Source: Zhengitettix transpicula (Eukaryota; Arthropoda; Insecta; Orthoptera; Tetrigidae). From it: a DNA stretch of 64,000 bases. A program made the translations under genes and the position numbers. Of this stretch, positions 11,136 through 24,357 are shown piece by piece; positions within the stretch are counted from its first letter, which is position 1, and each line of letters starts with the position of its first letter. The notes under the pieces are model-generated. The model was given only the letters and a program-made list of their open reading frames with translations, was not told where the DNA came from and made no database searches. The stretch lies in contig CM073594.1 of assembly GCA_037074705.1 (NCBI GenBank), positions 73,642,509 to 73,706,508 on the forward strand, read 5' to 3'.

Positions 11136-13883
11136 ACGTCGAATTGAATCATTGGAACATTATCCAATATTATGTGTGGACAGATCCAGGGTGACCGGAG
11201 TCGTTTGAGGGGAAGTTGAACTGAGCCGAAACAGTGACGAGGAAAGTTAATAAAAACCACGTTCTTTGATTAAATATAATGAGATTTTTTTCTTTAGAAA
11301 TATATTTATAATATTTTATATTTTTTTCACAAAGTGTTAGGATACTTAATTAATTAAATAATGTACGTGTGTTGGAGCTTCCACCCTGAGGTTCTTTTGT
11401 GTGTCCATTTGTGTGGTGTCTGCCATCATAGGAATACCAATGCTTACCGCTTAGAACATCGATTACCTTTCTCAGGTCAACAACCTCCGGAAGAACCTGC
11501 TACATTTTTTTTATTTGACAACGTACCTTAAACTCTCAGTTAATTATCGACCAAAAAGGTACCTTTTTGGGCTTTCTTATGTCGGGAGACTCATTGAAGT
11601 TTGTTCCGCTCCTTTATCTTCTCATCTTCATAACTCTTTTATCTAGGTTCTTTTCGTTGACGTTTCTGTTTGAGATATCAAAGTCTCGACTGATGACGTC
11701 GATCCAAATTGGTGGTGATTGGACTTTGAGAGGTGATCGAGGTTGACTTTGTATCTCAGACAGTTTGTTATTGTTTGCCTGGAAACATTGAAGTTTTGAG
11801 TAACGGACTGATGAAGCCATTGGTGCAGTTTATTAAGAGAGATCCGAACGGATCGGTGGATGTCGGGTTGACCTTTCGCAGAGGCGACATTTCGCTTTTT
11901 AAAACGTCGCCGTCGTCGTCGTCGTCGCAGTCCCAGCCAGGAGCCAGAAGCAGGAGCTGGGGGAATCCCCACCTCCCAGTGCCGGTCCCAAGGGAACAGC
12001 GCATTAATCACATCCAGAGAATGGCACACAGGAAGAGGGGCATCTGGGGAACCGCGTCGCCATGACAACCGCGAGAAATCTAATAGGGAAAGGGGCGGCG
12101 CCACTCCGAAATTGTCTGAATTATCATTTCAAAATGCAAAGAAAATATAGAACTGTGAAATGGGTTTTAATTGCCAAGGGACTCGGAGGCAAGGAAGAAG
12201 ATGGAGGGTGGTTTTTCTCTGGCCCCGCCCTCGCCTTTGCTGGAGGAGCCCCTCTCTGTCTCTCCAATTAAGCACGCACGTTCCTTCTACCTTTACACTA
12301 AAGAACCTCAGCTCTGAAACTATCGCTCTAACGTGAAACTTCATACTTGATTCATAGATTTGGGAATCTTCAGGACAATCTGCTAATTCAAGAAATTTTT
12401 TTCCCCAAGAAACCGGCAGAAATATTTCCTCCGCGGTATTAAAAAAAGGCAGTTGTTACCTGTTACCATGACAACTGGAATAAACAGCATCTCTTCTCCA
12501 GTTTTTAGGAGAATTGGTCCCTCTAAGGAGCAAGGAGCCTTATTTGAATCGCAGAAGCTTATTTACCCCAAACGGGAATTGGAAAAAGTCTCAACCAGAC
12601 AACTCAAATTGAAGATCTTTCTGAAACTCTGTAGCAAAAATATATTTGATGGGAATGGGAACTGGATAATTTTTTTCCTTTCATTTCGCATGTAAGTTGT
12701 CACTAAGAACCATGAAGAGAATATTGCAATGTTTAAAATTTCTGCTGCCACATTTAATAATCGAATTTCTCCTGGTCTCGCTAACATGAGATATTTAAGA
12801 AGAAATTGAAACTTGGGTCTGGAGTGCGCGCTAAGTCGCACTCTATAATAGCTTAAAGGCTTAGAGAAATAACATGAGGCTTTAGTCCATTAAAATAAGA
12901 AAGAAGACCTTAGTCTACAGTCTAGAGCAAGAGATAATAATATGAAAACAGAAGACAGAGTGGCATATGTACCGCGTTGAAGTGATATGCAGAGACTCCT
13001 TTACATCAGAGAAGTCTGGCCTTTTTATACAAGTGTTCGAGAAAGACATTCAAGCATCTCCTGCTCTGTGTAGGAGGAGGTACGTTCTTCACAGAGCCTC
13101 ATTGACGACACGTACCCCTTACTCAGCAGGACACGTGGGATCTTATTTATCTCTGTTGCTGAGTCGGAAATTTTTGAATGCTTACAAAGACATATTGTTT
13201 CAGAGAACGTGAGTGACCACAAAGACACTCTATTTCCAATGCTCACTCAGAAATTTCAGAGCCTACAAAGGTAGACCTTATATATATGTAATATATATTA
13301 CAATATAAACGACTCCAAAACCTGCAGGGAGTAAGTAACACGAGGTAGACGTGAAGAGTAACGCGGCTCGGGGTTTTGCAGAGCTTCAATACAGTAAACA
13401 GAAAAATAATGATACGAAATTTTAAATTACTTATATTACAAGATTGTAAACGGAAAAAGATAAAAAAGTTTACATATGAAGAACCCTGGAATCACGTAGG
13501 GCTAAATATCAGCTGAGAGGCAGAATAAGTAAGGACAATAAGATATATGAATTCAGAAAGATGGAGAAAACAATTCATTACGTATGAAGACATCTGATTA
13601 TTTTATACGCAAGACAAAATTGATCGAAGACTGCACATAAGATGGAAATCGTTGTAACAGTATTGCCGAGGACGTGAAGTACGAGAAACTATTGTTTAGA
13701 AATGAAATCTGGTCTTTTCGGAAAGAAGGAAAGACTACAATTTTTTTTTCAATGAAACCCGATGTCTTTGGCAACTCAGACGAGACAAGAAAAAATTCAA
13801 ACGTTGCGACTTTGAAGAGCGTTAAATAGTGATAGCAAAAGAGGGACTTGGGCAACTTTGGGGTAGTTATAACATGACTTGCC
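11136..13883. other. Unannotated stretch with one CpG-rich patch
   Basis: AT-rich flanks around a GC-rich patch at 11850-12100, which has a GTC trinucleotide run (11906-11928). Frames there are open on several strands at once because of composition; none shows a domain. Nothing further recognised. Confidence 0.35.
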
Positions 13884-14045
13884 CTGATGAAAGAAAAAAA
13901 ACGTACTGAGACCTCGTTGTAGTGTTTAATAAAATATGTTAAAATTCCTGAAAATGTCGTTAATTTATTCGATTTACTATGTTAATAAAACAGACGAAAA
14001 TTAAAATATTACCTATAGCCGAATATTTTGGTTGACTATTTTTAA
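13884..14045 (+). repeat. Terminal repeat P, second direct copy
   Basis: Starts with an intact CTGATGA (13884-13890); its stem II and GAAAC parts are damaged (GTACTGAGACC). The downstream part matches 11020-11135. The two copies have different lesions, and each retains the half-core that the other lost. Confidence 0.5.
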
Positions 14046-15880
14046 CCAGAGGAGAATCTGTGAATGATTTCTCTTTGAACGTGTTCCAGTGGCTAAAAAT
14101 CAATCTGAAATTGCGTGACACTTTTATTATTAGAATCTAGGAATTTCGTTCTCGTTTTTGTGTTGGAGAAATAAAAGCTCGAAGCCAGGAACGGATATAG
14201 CGGAAGTCATCCCGGAGATTATCGACAGTCACGAGTTACGTGCGAGTGCGTGTATTCCTCCACCCCATTGTCGCAGGATTTGTTATTGTTCCGCGTGGTC
14301 GTGGTGTTTCTCTCTGTGTCCAGGAACTTGCTGTCGTCTTTGCGGGGGCGGGGGAAATCCCCGAAGAGCGGCCCAACAATAACCGCGGAATCGCTCGCCA
14401 CTTGAAGCGCAATTGGAGAACGCCAGCCAGCTCTCAACTTTTAATGAAGTCTCCTCGTCTTCCCACGGGGCTTCCCCTCTCCCCGCAATTCATTTATAAA
14501 CACTTTTAAAATGGCTGCGTGCGTATTTTATTTTCTCCCCCTTTTTTTTTTCACTCTGTCCGTAACGCGTTGTAATCTCAAGCTGCGCGGTCGACCAGTT
14601 CTTGGGCGATTCTCTCTGTCTCGCTGTTCCTGTGGACGATATCAGAATGTAGTTTCGACACCCTTAACCTCCGTCATCAAAAGTTTGTAACGCAGTAACC
14701 AAACATCGGTTACCGATAAATATTTCACGAAATCGGAAAATAATAGGCACAACCCTCGGAATATTCCGCAAAAAATAATTTTATCACATTACGAGAAATA
14801 TTTCGCTCTCGACAAAGATTCTGGCGGAATCCGGGGAATGTTCCGATCTCTGGAACCGTCACAGGGATTTCCGTTCGTGGAAAAAATTGGAGTCCTTCAG
14901 TAATCGCGTGATATTCTACTCTCACCGGTCCTCGGATAATTATGTTCTATTACAAATATAATGTTCTGTTCTATAAAAAAAAATAGTTTGAGGTGTCTTA
15001 CTGGACACTTAGGATTTTTATCTGTATTTAGGATATTAATATAAAAAATAAAGAATTTTAAATAAGTTGTTTACCAAATAACTCAAATTAAGTTATTAAG
15101 TATTAAAAAATGAATCGAAACAAAACTGGCTTAACTCTGGAGAACAGAAAGAATTATCTGACGTAGCATAAAAAGGCTGCTCTCAAGAAAATATATAAAA
15201 TGCAACTATGTAGCTTAAACGAGAATGGTTTTCAGTTACTTGGAAATGCTTGTAGACCGAGGTGTTTCTGCTGTCGTCACTATTTTTTGTAGGTGCCTCC
15301 GGAACCGATGCTGGTTGGGTTGGTGTAGACAGCTTTACCGCATCTTCCTGGTTGACAGGCTGATCGTCGCTGTAGTTGTGCTAGACTGGATCTAGCCACT
15401 CCTTCTGTTATTAAAAATTATTTTTTTTAGAACATTTTGGACTGTGGTGCAAGGAGCCACCCTCCTCCAAGAACTTGTTCTCTCTGACTCCTCTCCCCGA
15501 CTGCTGAGGTTCATTTCCCTCCCTTTTAAAACATCTGGCAGCTCCCTTCGAAATACTATAGGAGACCTTGTCTTGACGACTTGCCTGCGCGCTACGACAA
15601 AATTTAGAAGGAAAATTATTTTTGCTTGCCAGAAAATTAAATTACACAACGTTAAACTTTTATACCAAAAGCGGAGTATTCAGATGTCGGCATCCCAATT
15701 GTCATGGAGGCCGTGTGATGGTTCTCTCTGGGAAAATGTCTGAATGGTAGTGGAGAAAGCCGTCGAGGTTGTCGGGTGACGGCTAAGGACCTGTCACAAT
15801 CTCTTAGGATCCGATGACGAAACCTCCTGGTCATAATTCTCCGCTAGCAATGGTCCGTTGCTGTTAAAAGGGGAGTTGAG
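14046..15880. other. Unannotated stretch with CpG-rich patch at 14220-14480
   Basis: No gene recognised. Short - strand frames between 15392 and 15834 are basic and non-repetitive and may belong with the block at 15881-16280, but stops separate them. Confidence 0.3.
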
Positions 15881-16280
15881 AGCTCATTTTGGGCCACTGA
15901 AATAAGCCGACAAGTTTCAAAGGCGCTAGGGCAAGTGCAACTGCACCCTGAGCACGTAGTGGTAACGTCCTTCGGGGAACTTGGTACCTCAGGGTGCGTC
16001 AGTTTATCCTCCAGGGTCCCAGAAGCCCAGCTGTATTGTGGCCCAGCACCGACGCACGTTGGAGTCGGACTCGAGGGGGTAATGGTTTCTCTGGGCAAAA
16101 CTTTTCTTGCCTTCCCCTGGGAGCAGGACCCAGTCCGCCAGGTTTCTGGTAAACCCATTCAAAGCGTCCGAAAAAACACTCTCCGTAGCAAAACTTGAAC
16201 TTGTCGGCATCCAAAATGCTGTAATCGACTGTCCAACCCCAGTCGCAGGATATTCCTGGCTCCTTTATTATCATTCTGTA
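15881..16280 (-). pseudogene. GC-rich block, possibly decayed coding sequence
   Basis: About 400 bp of clearly higher GC content than its flanks, open in several frames. The - strand frame 15999-16274 begins with PGISCDWGWTVDYSILDADKF and FCYGECFFGRFEW; the overlapping frame 16004-16210 reads NGFTRNLADWVLLPGEGKKS. Neither is a family I can name. The first faintly recalls the GW--I----F---C-G-C spacing of TGF-beta ligands, but the remaining cysteines do not follow. It may equally be a fragment of an unknown mobile element. Confidence 0.2.
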
Positions 16281-17630
16281 ACTAATCGGTAATTTTCTCG
16301 ACTATCGACTATATATGATTTAACCATCTGCGGAGTATTCTACTCTCGGCGCATAGTTTGGGACTGTGACGTTAACGGTTTGATACTTACCACACGAAAA
16401 GTCCAGTCTACAGAGCATCGGAATGTATTTTATTCCCGTTATTCTTAGGCCAGTTTGAGTATCACAATTACTGACAGTGAGCTCCTTGAATGAAGGAGAA
16501 CGGAAGGAACGTGCCTGTCCGTAAAATATTAAGTCATTGGATGATCTGTGCGCTTCAGCTTAGGCGTTTGGACATCCGTGCACGCGTTTGATCGTGCTCC
16601 GAGTGCGTTAGTGGTTGTTTAAGCGTCCACTATGGTCGTTATTCTCCTCCTCGCGGCCGTGTTTGTGTTTAGCCGCAGTTACAAGCGCCTTGCATAAACC
16701 TGCGGGGATTTGCACTGCGAGTCCACAGACATCTCATTACAACGCATCGTCTCTCGTCGCGGCCGCAAAGACGCGTCGCAGGAAACAATTTCGCTCGTCA
16801 AACGCACTACGAAACATTCTTAGAGACAAAAAAGAAACGTTTTTAATAAGTCAATGACAAGAAGCGTGAGACGAAAAGAAGACGATTATAGCCGTTGGAA
16901 ATTAGAAGCCCAAATGGAGATTATGGGGGGGGGGAGCGTTTGTCGACCTCTGCATTTTGAGTGGAAAATCGGATATTAAACTGATAAACACGGGAAAATC
17001 AGTAAATATAGATGTTAGAGAGACGCACAGACGAGCGTTTTTAGAAAAGTTACCCCTTACGAAGTAGACAGTCTAGAAGAGTGAAGTTGAAAACTTCCTA
17101 TAATCTTCGACACCAACAACGAAAGTCAGGCAGAAATAATCTCGCCAGGTTCACGCCTTATGCGATCTCAAAGTCTTCAGTTTTCATATATTCCCTTAAA
17201 AGCACCTGTATATGCAACGTTCCTATGATTTTTAAATAAAATGAGTCCAATATTTTTGTCAAAAAACTGGAAAACACACTCTGGAGTTACGGGGACCTAC
17301 AACTCCTGTTTCCTGCTCCTACGTCAGTAACTTTGGAAGATTCGTATTATGGTAAAAATCCTCATTCTCAACACTGTAATTCCTGCGAGCCTGCAAGGGA
17401 CAAAAATAACATAAAATTCCACATTTACAAACTGCTTCTGAACGTAGTGATTCCCCGAGGCTCTAATCCTAAAATACGTATAAATAATTTTTCAAAAATG
17501 ACGACTGAATCTTGTGATGTTGTGCGTGCTGTTTGCAGACGACGACAGAATTTTAATAAATATTAAACTCGAAGAAGTTTCCAAATCAGCATTTAATTAT
17601 TTACAATATTGTTTTTTCTCTCGTAAGACA
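16281..17630. other. Unannotated stretch
   Basis: Moderate composition with a G-run near 16926-16934. No coding or repeat signal recognised. Confidence 0.35.
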
Positions 17631-17631
17631 A

Positions 17632-19396
17632 TCTTATAAATAAAGAAGAGTGTATGTATGTTTGTTTGTTTGTTTGTTTGTATGTTTGTATGTTCGTTAT
17701 ACAAATCTACGGTAGAGCAAATTTCACCAAATTTCGTACACGTGTTCTTTGCGACCAGGAAAACAACACTGTCGAGGTGAGATGCGCCTACGGGGGTGGA
17801 AATATTTTAACATGCTAAAACAGTCGATATTTCAGTCGGATAAATATTTTTAGGGGTCAAAGATATTTACAGTCTTTCCACTGATGATATCTGAATATAA
17901 TTTTCTACCTGTACACCCTGGGGAAAGAGCACCCCTAGCGTTTGGGGTGGAGAATACAAATCTACACCGCTGGAGCAAATTTCACCAAATTTCGTACACG
18001 GGTTCTTTGCGACCAGGAAAACAACATTGTCGGGGTGAGACGCGTCTACCAACCCCAGAAGCGGGGGTGGACGGGGGTTGAAATACTTAAACATGCTAAA
18101 ACAGTCGATATTTCAGTCGGATAAATATTTTTAGGGGTCACAGATATTGATAGTGTTTCTACCGACTGTTGGGGTGAGACGCGTCTACCACCCCCAGAAG
18201 CGGGTCGGGATTATCAGTAGAGCACTTTTAGGTGTTGGGTGGAGGAACGCTGCAATAAAATAACGCGAATACAACCGATATTGGAGTCAAATCCAAGGTT
18301 ATGGATGTCGTCCAGTTCAATTATAGCATCAAATTGGCCATTTAGCCCCGAGGGGCGTATGTGGATGGGATGGAAATTTTCTAACATGTTAAATCATCGA
18401 TATTAGCGTGGAATAAATAAATGCCGGGACCATTGACGTTGATAGTATTTCTACCGATGTTGTTTGTAGGCATGATACGGGTTGGGCTGGAGGGGGTTTC
18501 CTTGAAAATAACGGGAAAACAACCGAGATTCGAGTCAAATCGAAGGTAATGGATGTCGCTGAATTTATTTATGACAATCTGGACAACGCGCGGGTATCGG
18601 CTGGGTTGGGATGAGTTGACCGGCTGTTTTTTGCGTCAATTAAATATATTTCGGGATGAATTAGATTAATAAAATTTCCCTACATGTTCTCTGTGTATAA
18701 TTTCAACCCCTTTCGGACTCATAAGGGTGCACCCTTAAGGGTTGGCGTGGAAGTAGCATTAGATAAAAATAAACCAGAAACGATCAGGATTGTCACTGAG
18801 TTTAATTATGACATTAAACTTGACCGTTTAAGTCCCCGAAGCGGGAGTGGTCGGGGGTGAAAAATTTCAAACATGTTAAACGGTCGATATTTGCGATAAT
18901 TATTTTCTCGGGTTAATTTCTTTGATAGTATTTATACTGATGTTGTTTGTGTATAATTTAACCCCTGTGATGGGAGCAAGCTTAGGGGTGGGGTGGAGGT
19001 ACGTTAAATAAAATCCCGCAAAAACAACCGAGATTGGAATCAATTCCGAGACTATGAATGTCGCTGAATCTAATTGTGACAACCTGGGTAACGCGACGGG
19101 TTTGGGAGGTGTTGGGCGGGAGAATAATTTTTCAGACAATGTAATCGGTCGATTTTTGCGTGGAATACATTCTTTTTCATTATCGCATATTTGTGGGGGT
19201 GGTCATCTTCTAACATGTAAAAACGGCCGATATATTTAGTCAATGACTTCATCCCCCTTCGGCATGGGAGGTGAGCACATTTAGTGATAGGGTTCGTGGA
19301 GCTTTACATAAAAATAGCGCAAAAGTAACCAAAATTGGAGTCTTATGGATGGTTATAGATAAATGACATCTCGGGCAACGCCGGGCACCCAGCTAG
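17632..19396 (+). mobile_element. Non-autonomous Helitron with internal tandem modules
   Basis: The 5' end begins TCTTATAAATAAAG after a host A (17631). The 3' end is a GC-rich hairpin region (CTCGGGCAACGCCGGG), a short spacer and CTAG, followed by a host T (19397). TC...CTRR termini, a subterminal hairpin and insertion between A and T without duplication are the Helitron hallmarks. The interior has no Rep or helicase frame. It consists of about five diverging modules built around ACATG(C/T)TAAA...TCGATATT (17810, 18091, 18384, 18871, 19212) and a short-period TTTG/TATG run (17653-17692). The first two modules are the most alike. Confidence 0.72.
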
Positions 19397-22300
19397 TAGA
19401 TAATAAATAAATGTGAAATAACAAAATATTTTATTCGATTTGAAACAAAAAAGTGACAACGACTACAGAAGGGTTAGGGTCAAAATATTATAATACTTGT
19501 GAGGTTGAAACTTTAAAATTATATGTGGAAAACATAAATGAACCCACTTGCAAATAAATTAAACTCAGTCAAGACACTTTTCTGTTAGAATAATTAATGA
19601 CAAAGTAATGACAACATTACGCATTAGTTTAATTCCTATAATAAATGACATGTTGGTAAGTCTTCAGTGAAAGAAATGGATGTTGTAAGATTTCATGTTG
19701 GGCATTCTCACTATGATTATTAATTTTTATTACTGTTGTAAAAGGACAAGTGATTAGGATTAGACAGACATCGTCCCCATTTATTATTAGCATTTTCTTT
19801 GATAATTTCATTTTTTTACGAACACGCCAATGGTGCTTATTTCTGTTAAAAAATGATAAAACTAGGAAGTTAAATTTCATGACAAATTAAGATCCATTAA
19901 GATAAAATCCTTGGAAAGATGTTGTCAGTACTGCGGCGGCAAACCCTTGAACCTAGTGTTGTGAACAAGTCATAAATGTGTCAGACAACGCGAGACCTAC
20001 TCAGTTCTGTAACTGTGATCCCAAAGGCGCGCATACAACAAACACAAACGCTATAGTGTGAGCGTGCCGCGGGTCTGCATACTCACCCTGTGCGCCGCGC
20101 TTACGTCAGCTGATGACGTCACAGCCGCTTCTCGTGCTGCTATGAAAACAGCCTTGGGATCATATTATTTCCTTATCACACATTTCCTCCGGTAAAAAGC
20201 AGCTTTATTTAATACTCTGTGTCACTCCTTTTCTATTAGAACATTTTTTTGTACATCGACACGAATAAATAAGTTTTGTCGCGTTATAAATAGTTTTAAA
20301 AACAAACTTGACCGTTCTCTGTATCCCTGTATATTAAATTCTGTATGTGTGGTAGCCGTGACAGTTGAAATTATTTTTAATTTCTTCCTACTGAAGCTAA
20401 AATTGATGAGAGACGCAAACAGAGAGAATTTTAGTTAAATATTATCACTGAATTTGGTGACGAAACTTGACGAAGCTCTGGCAATTGACAACTTGCAATA
20501 AAGTGGATTTAAAACTGGGAGACCTAATTTTTTGTTCTTTTTGCATATTTTACCATCAGAAGTTTGGAGACTGACTGAAAGGATATGTTGTTAAGACGAA
20601 ATTTTACGAATTGAAAAGCCTCGGCGAAATATTGCGGCACAGTCACGTCACTTGTACTATAAATGTAAGAACATTTTTTGTTCAAATTACTGCACTAGAC
20701 TTTTTTTTTACTAGTTTAAGTTTTACAGAGTAAATATTTCAATTGATTTATTTCATCTGTTCTTTTGTTGTGTCATTTGTTGTCATGTTAGTAATTTAGT
20801 TTATCTTTTGCTCGGGACGGTTCCCAGTCGAGGAAGGAGAAGCCCTTACTGCTGGTTCGTTTCCCAGAATCTTGCTCGTTGTTCTGCCCTATAACGACTC
20901 GTGAGGCCCTAGTGGGGACTTTCCTTAGTTTTCAATTTATCTTCTGGTTATCAATAAGAATCTTCGTCGGTTGTTGGTACTTCCCTTGAACCAGGCTGCT
21001 TTGCAGACAATCCTGTGTTTCTTTAACTCTATTGTTTTCAATATTGATATTATGTGTTATATTTATATCAATATTATTTAAATTCTGCTCGGCTTTTGTT
21101 TTCCCGACTTAAGATATTATTTTTTACATTTCTAGGAATCGCAGGGGACGGTTCAATTTCTTCCTGATTCAGGCTTTACATCTCGAAAGGTCGCAAAGTG
21201 TCTCAGGCCTTCCCCACCCTTAGCAGCTTTCTTGACGCACAAGTACGAACACCCTGGGGACCTATAACGCTCAAGGCCGCCGCCACATCCCAACCCCCCC
21301 CCCCCTACCCCCTCCATAGAGATGAGTTATGACGCAGTCAAATTTTGTGCGGGATAAAAATAAATTAAGAGTAGTTCGCCACGTCGAGGTCTTCATCTCC
21401 TCGTCCTCCTTCCCGGATAATGAGAAAAGTCAGAGGCAAAAGTTTGCGGTAACTTGTGGAGAATTGCTTTGTAATTCCGATTCATTTGGTTTTGCCGGAG
21501 CGTCAGCCGTAAGGAGGTGGGGATGAAGTCGAGAAGAAGAAGACGACAGAGGCAAGTCTCGCGTGTTGTATCTCGCGAGGGGGAAGAAGTGGGAGCAGGA
21601 GAGAGAAAAAGAAAGCTAATTCAAAGGCGCGGATGTAAATTATCGGAGTAGCTGGTGTAGCGCGTGTGTTATTAGCTGGCGAAACCCTCACATGAATAAT
21701 GCCCTAGATTAGCTGCGCCAGTCAAACTAAATATGCAGCGGGACCCACTCGAGCCGCCTTTAATATTCCATCTGCTCCTTAACAAAATCGCACCCCCTCA
21801 GGGCGAGGCAAGGCGCGGCGAGGCGGGAGGTGGAGTGGAAGAAAGACGACGGACGGAGCAACCTTTACGTGAAAGGCTGGGACTGAACCGAGTAGGTCAG
21901 GTTTCTCTATACTCCTGATCCCTGAAGTCGAACAGGAGAGAAATATTACAGTTCTAAACTTCCATCAATCAATTTCTCGGAAGTCCGTCCCTTTTTGCGA
22001 TCTCATATTCTTATAACGAGATTTTCCTCCTTTCACAACCAGTTCTCTTTTTTCTCTCAGCCCAGTATATTTGTGCAAACACCATCTTGGACACTGGAAA
22101 CGTTGTCAACTGCATTCATTTAATCTAAATACAGTCGTCCATGCTTATGCTTTTTACGTAAATCGATTGGTTTTCATTGGACGATGATATAATTGTCATA
22201 CAAGGCCCAGAGGCCCTCTTCAGGATGGAGGTTCTTTTATAACTTTGACGAGGAAGAGAAGGACGCTGACATTCTAATTTTTCTAACATTATTTGTATAA

Positions 22301-22610
22301 GCGAAATGATTGGTGCAGCCTTCTTGTTTTGGAGCAGGGAAATTAATACAAACGGCACTTTTCGGTTAAACTTTGATTATCAACAGATTTGGGATGGCAC
22401 GGTTATAGTGTGATGCGAATTGGGAGTCGTGGTATTTTATGTGGAGGATGATTTCCGGGGGATAGGTATATTTATATTTTCGGTCAAAGCTTATAGAAAG
22501 ATGGTTAGGATTTGTGTAATGTTGTTGGTGGCTGCAGGACACATGGATACGGGGAAGACGTTGGTGTAGAAGGCGATGGTCTTGGAATAGGTTGATGGAT
22601 GGGTGTCGTG
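19397..22610. other. Unannotated stretch with CpG-rich patches
   Basis: AT-rich except for patches at 20040-20150 (with TGACGTCA at 20114) and 21480-21900. A C-run lies at about 21294-21304. No gene recognised. Confidence 0.35.
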
Positions 22611-23200
22611 TTTTGAGCGGTCGTGCTCTGAGCGGGCTACAGTTTCTTCCTCAATCCTGACCGCTGAGCGAGCAGGTATAAAGTTTCCCGGAGAGCAATT
22701 TTATCAGTCTTGGTTTTAACATTATGTGAATGTAAAACAAGTTTAATGTGTAACATTTCTGAAACTTATCTGGATTTATAATCTCTATCTATAATTTGAA
22801 ACTGTTCCAATTGGTAATGATTCTTTTAATAAATATGCTTAGAAATATCAATTGAGATACAAATGTTTTAACAGTTATATTTATCTGACGTCGTTTTATA
22901 AATGAAAACATCAACCTGTTTAATTATAAATTTATTAATAAATTAAATTTTTAAACATTATAATCGTTTAATCCCTAATTTATTAGGACTTCTTCAGGAG
23001 TTGTAAAGTCTATTAAATGATTTATTTTCAAAATCAGTGTTTCTAAAAATTCCAACAAAGCAAGATTTTACAAAAATGATAATTTATAATAATTGTTATA
23101 GACTAATATAGTTGCTCTTCGGAAAACTTTATACTTGTTCACTCAGCGGTCAGGGTTGAGGAAGGGACTGTTGTCCGCTTATGGCACGGTCGCTAAAAAT
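22611..23200. mobile_element. Fold-back element with about 90-bp terminal inverted repeats
   Basis: Arms at about 22611-22699 and 23110-23200 are roughly 75-80% identical as reverse complements (shared CTGACCGCTGAGCGAGCAGG against CTTGTTCACTCAGCGGTCAG). The AT-rich middle has no frame. On the - strand at 22963-22998 it holds a degenerate hammerhead-like motif (CTGAAGA...TAAACG). A target duplication is not clear. It could be a MITE-like element or one of the hammerhead-associated fold-backs. Confidence 0.5.
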
Positions 23201-24357
23201 ACGGCACCGATGGTTGTGTATAAGAAGTGAAGTGATAGACAGATGGGAAGGCCCACGGCCATTAATTATTGAAGGTGGCGTGGCGGGAAGAAACGACGTG
23301 TCTATTACGGGGTTTGTTTCCTATTTAGGATGACAGGATCCGGTTTTGGAATATACGCATTAGGTAAAGTTAAATATTTGTGTGACGCGTTGTTAAACCT
23401 GTAGGATTAAGCGGAGGGTTTAATTTAGGTGTATCCCGAGATAGGGAGGTTGGAGGGTTGAATTGGATGATAACTTGACGTACTTGCACAATGTTCAAGT
23501 ATCGAACTTTGCGTGTTAAGGTGTCTAATATCCGCCATGTTTATATCGAGGACTCGTAGATTGCGGTCGAGTTTGATTGGCTTCCTTGAAAGACGCGCGC
23601 GACCTCTCGAAGTGTTGAAGCAAGAGCGAGCGAGTTGCGAGTGCTTTCAATTTGAATAACGAGTCTGCGTGCTGTGCTGGAAGTTTGCTGGAGTGTCTGT
23701 ACTCCCGCGGGAGTCTCCGCCAAGTGGGGAGGAATGAAGGTGCTGTTCCCTGGGGAGAGAGAGAGCTCCCTTCCCCGCCTCACCTTTCCATTTCATTCCA
23801 TCTCCTGGTCCCAGGTGGCCACAGCCATGCACCGCTGTGAAAACTCTGCGCCAAAACTCTGATTAGTTCATCTCCCGGGGGAACTCCTCGCCCGGCCAGT
23901 ACACACCGCTCTCCTCCAAAAGACCTCCGACGCTGCGGTCTTCCTCGTGCAGGATTCTCACAGTCCTGCTATCCTAATACTCGTGCTTACACGTGATGAC
24001 GTCACTTGAGAAGAAACGGTCGTGTATGGCGTCTCACTATCCTTCAAATCAAAGATTTCTTCAATTATTTCAGAAACAAAGATAGCTCATGTTAGAATTA
24101 AATTATATTTAGGTTTCTTTACGATTGTAGCATTGTTTTGAAACAAATGTATAACTGCTCGAGTCATAAAATGGTCGTCCTAGGTTATACGACTGGGATT
24201 TGTCATGGCACAAGCTTTGAGGGGTGGTACAGCATACTAATAAATACAATATAGGAATGTATTGGTCGTAACTGACGCCTTGATGCACCAACAAAAAAAA
24301 TGAGACATGAAACGATAAACATTAATTCATTTACATCATAATAGCAAACTGCTTCTT
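23201..24357. other. Unannotated stretch with GC-rich patch at 23560-23960
   Basis: TGACGTCA occurs at 23997. Overlapping short frames at 23541-23862 occupy both strands and show no motif. Nothing else recognised. Confidence 0.35.

Noticed and set aside
11643..12104. 153-codon - strand frame
   Set aside because: It overlaps frames of similar length on the other strand, contains runs of Arg from a GTC repeat and has no domain or splice support.
15999..16274. TGF-beta-like ligand domain
   Set aside because: Only the GW...FCYGEC spacing fits; the downstream cysteines and conserved residues are missing and another frame looks equally coding-like.
22085..22110. GGAAACGTTGTC as a further hammerhead-like copy
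   Set aside because: No CTGANGA half or pairing helix upstream; only a chance match to the short 3' half.
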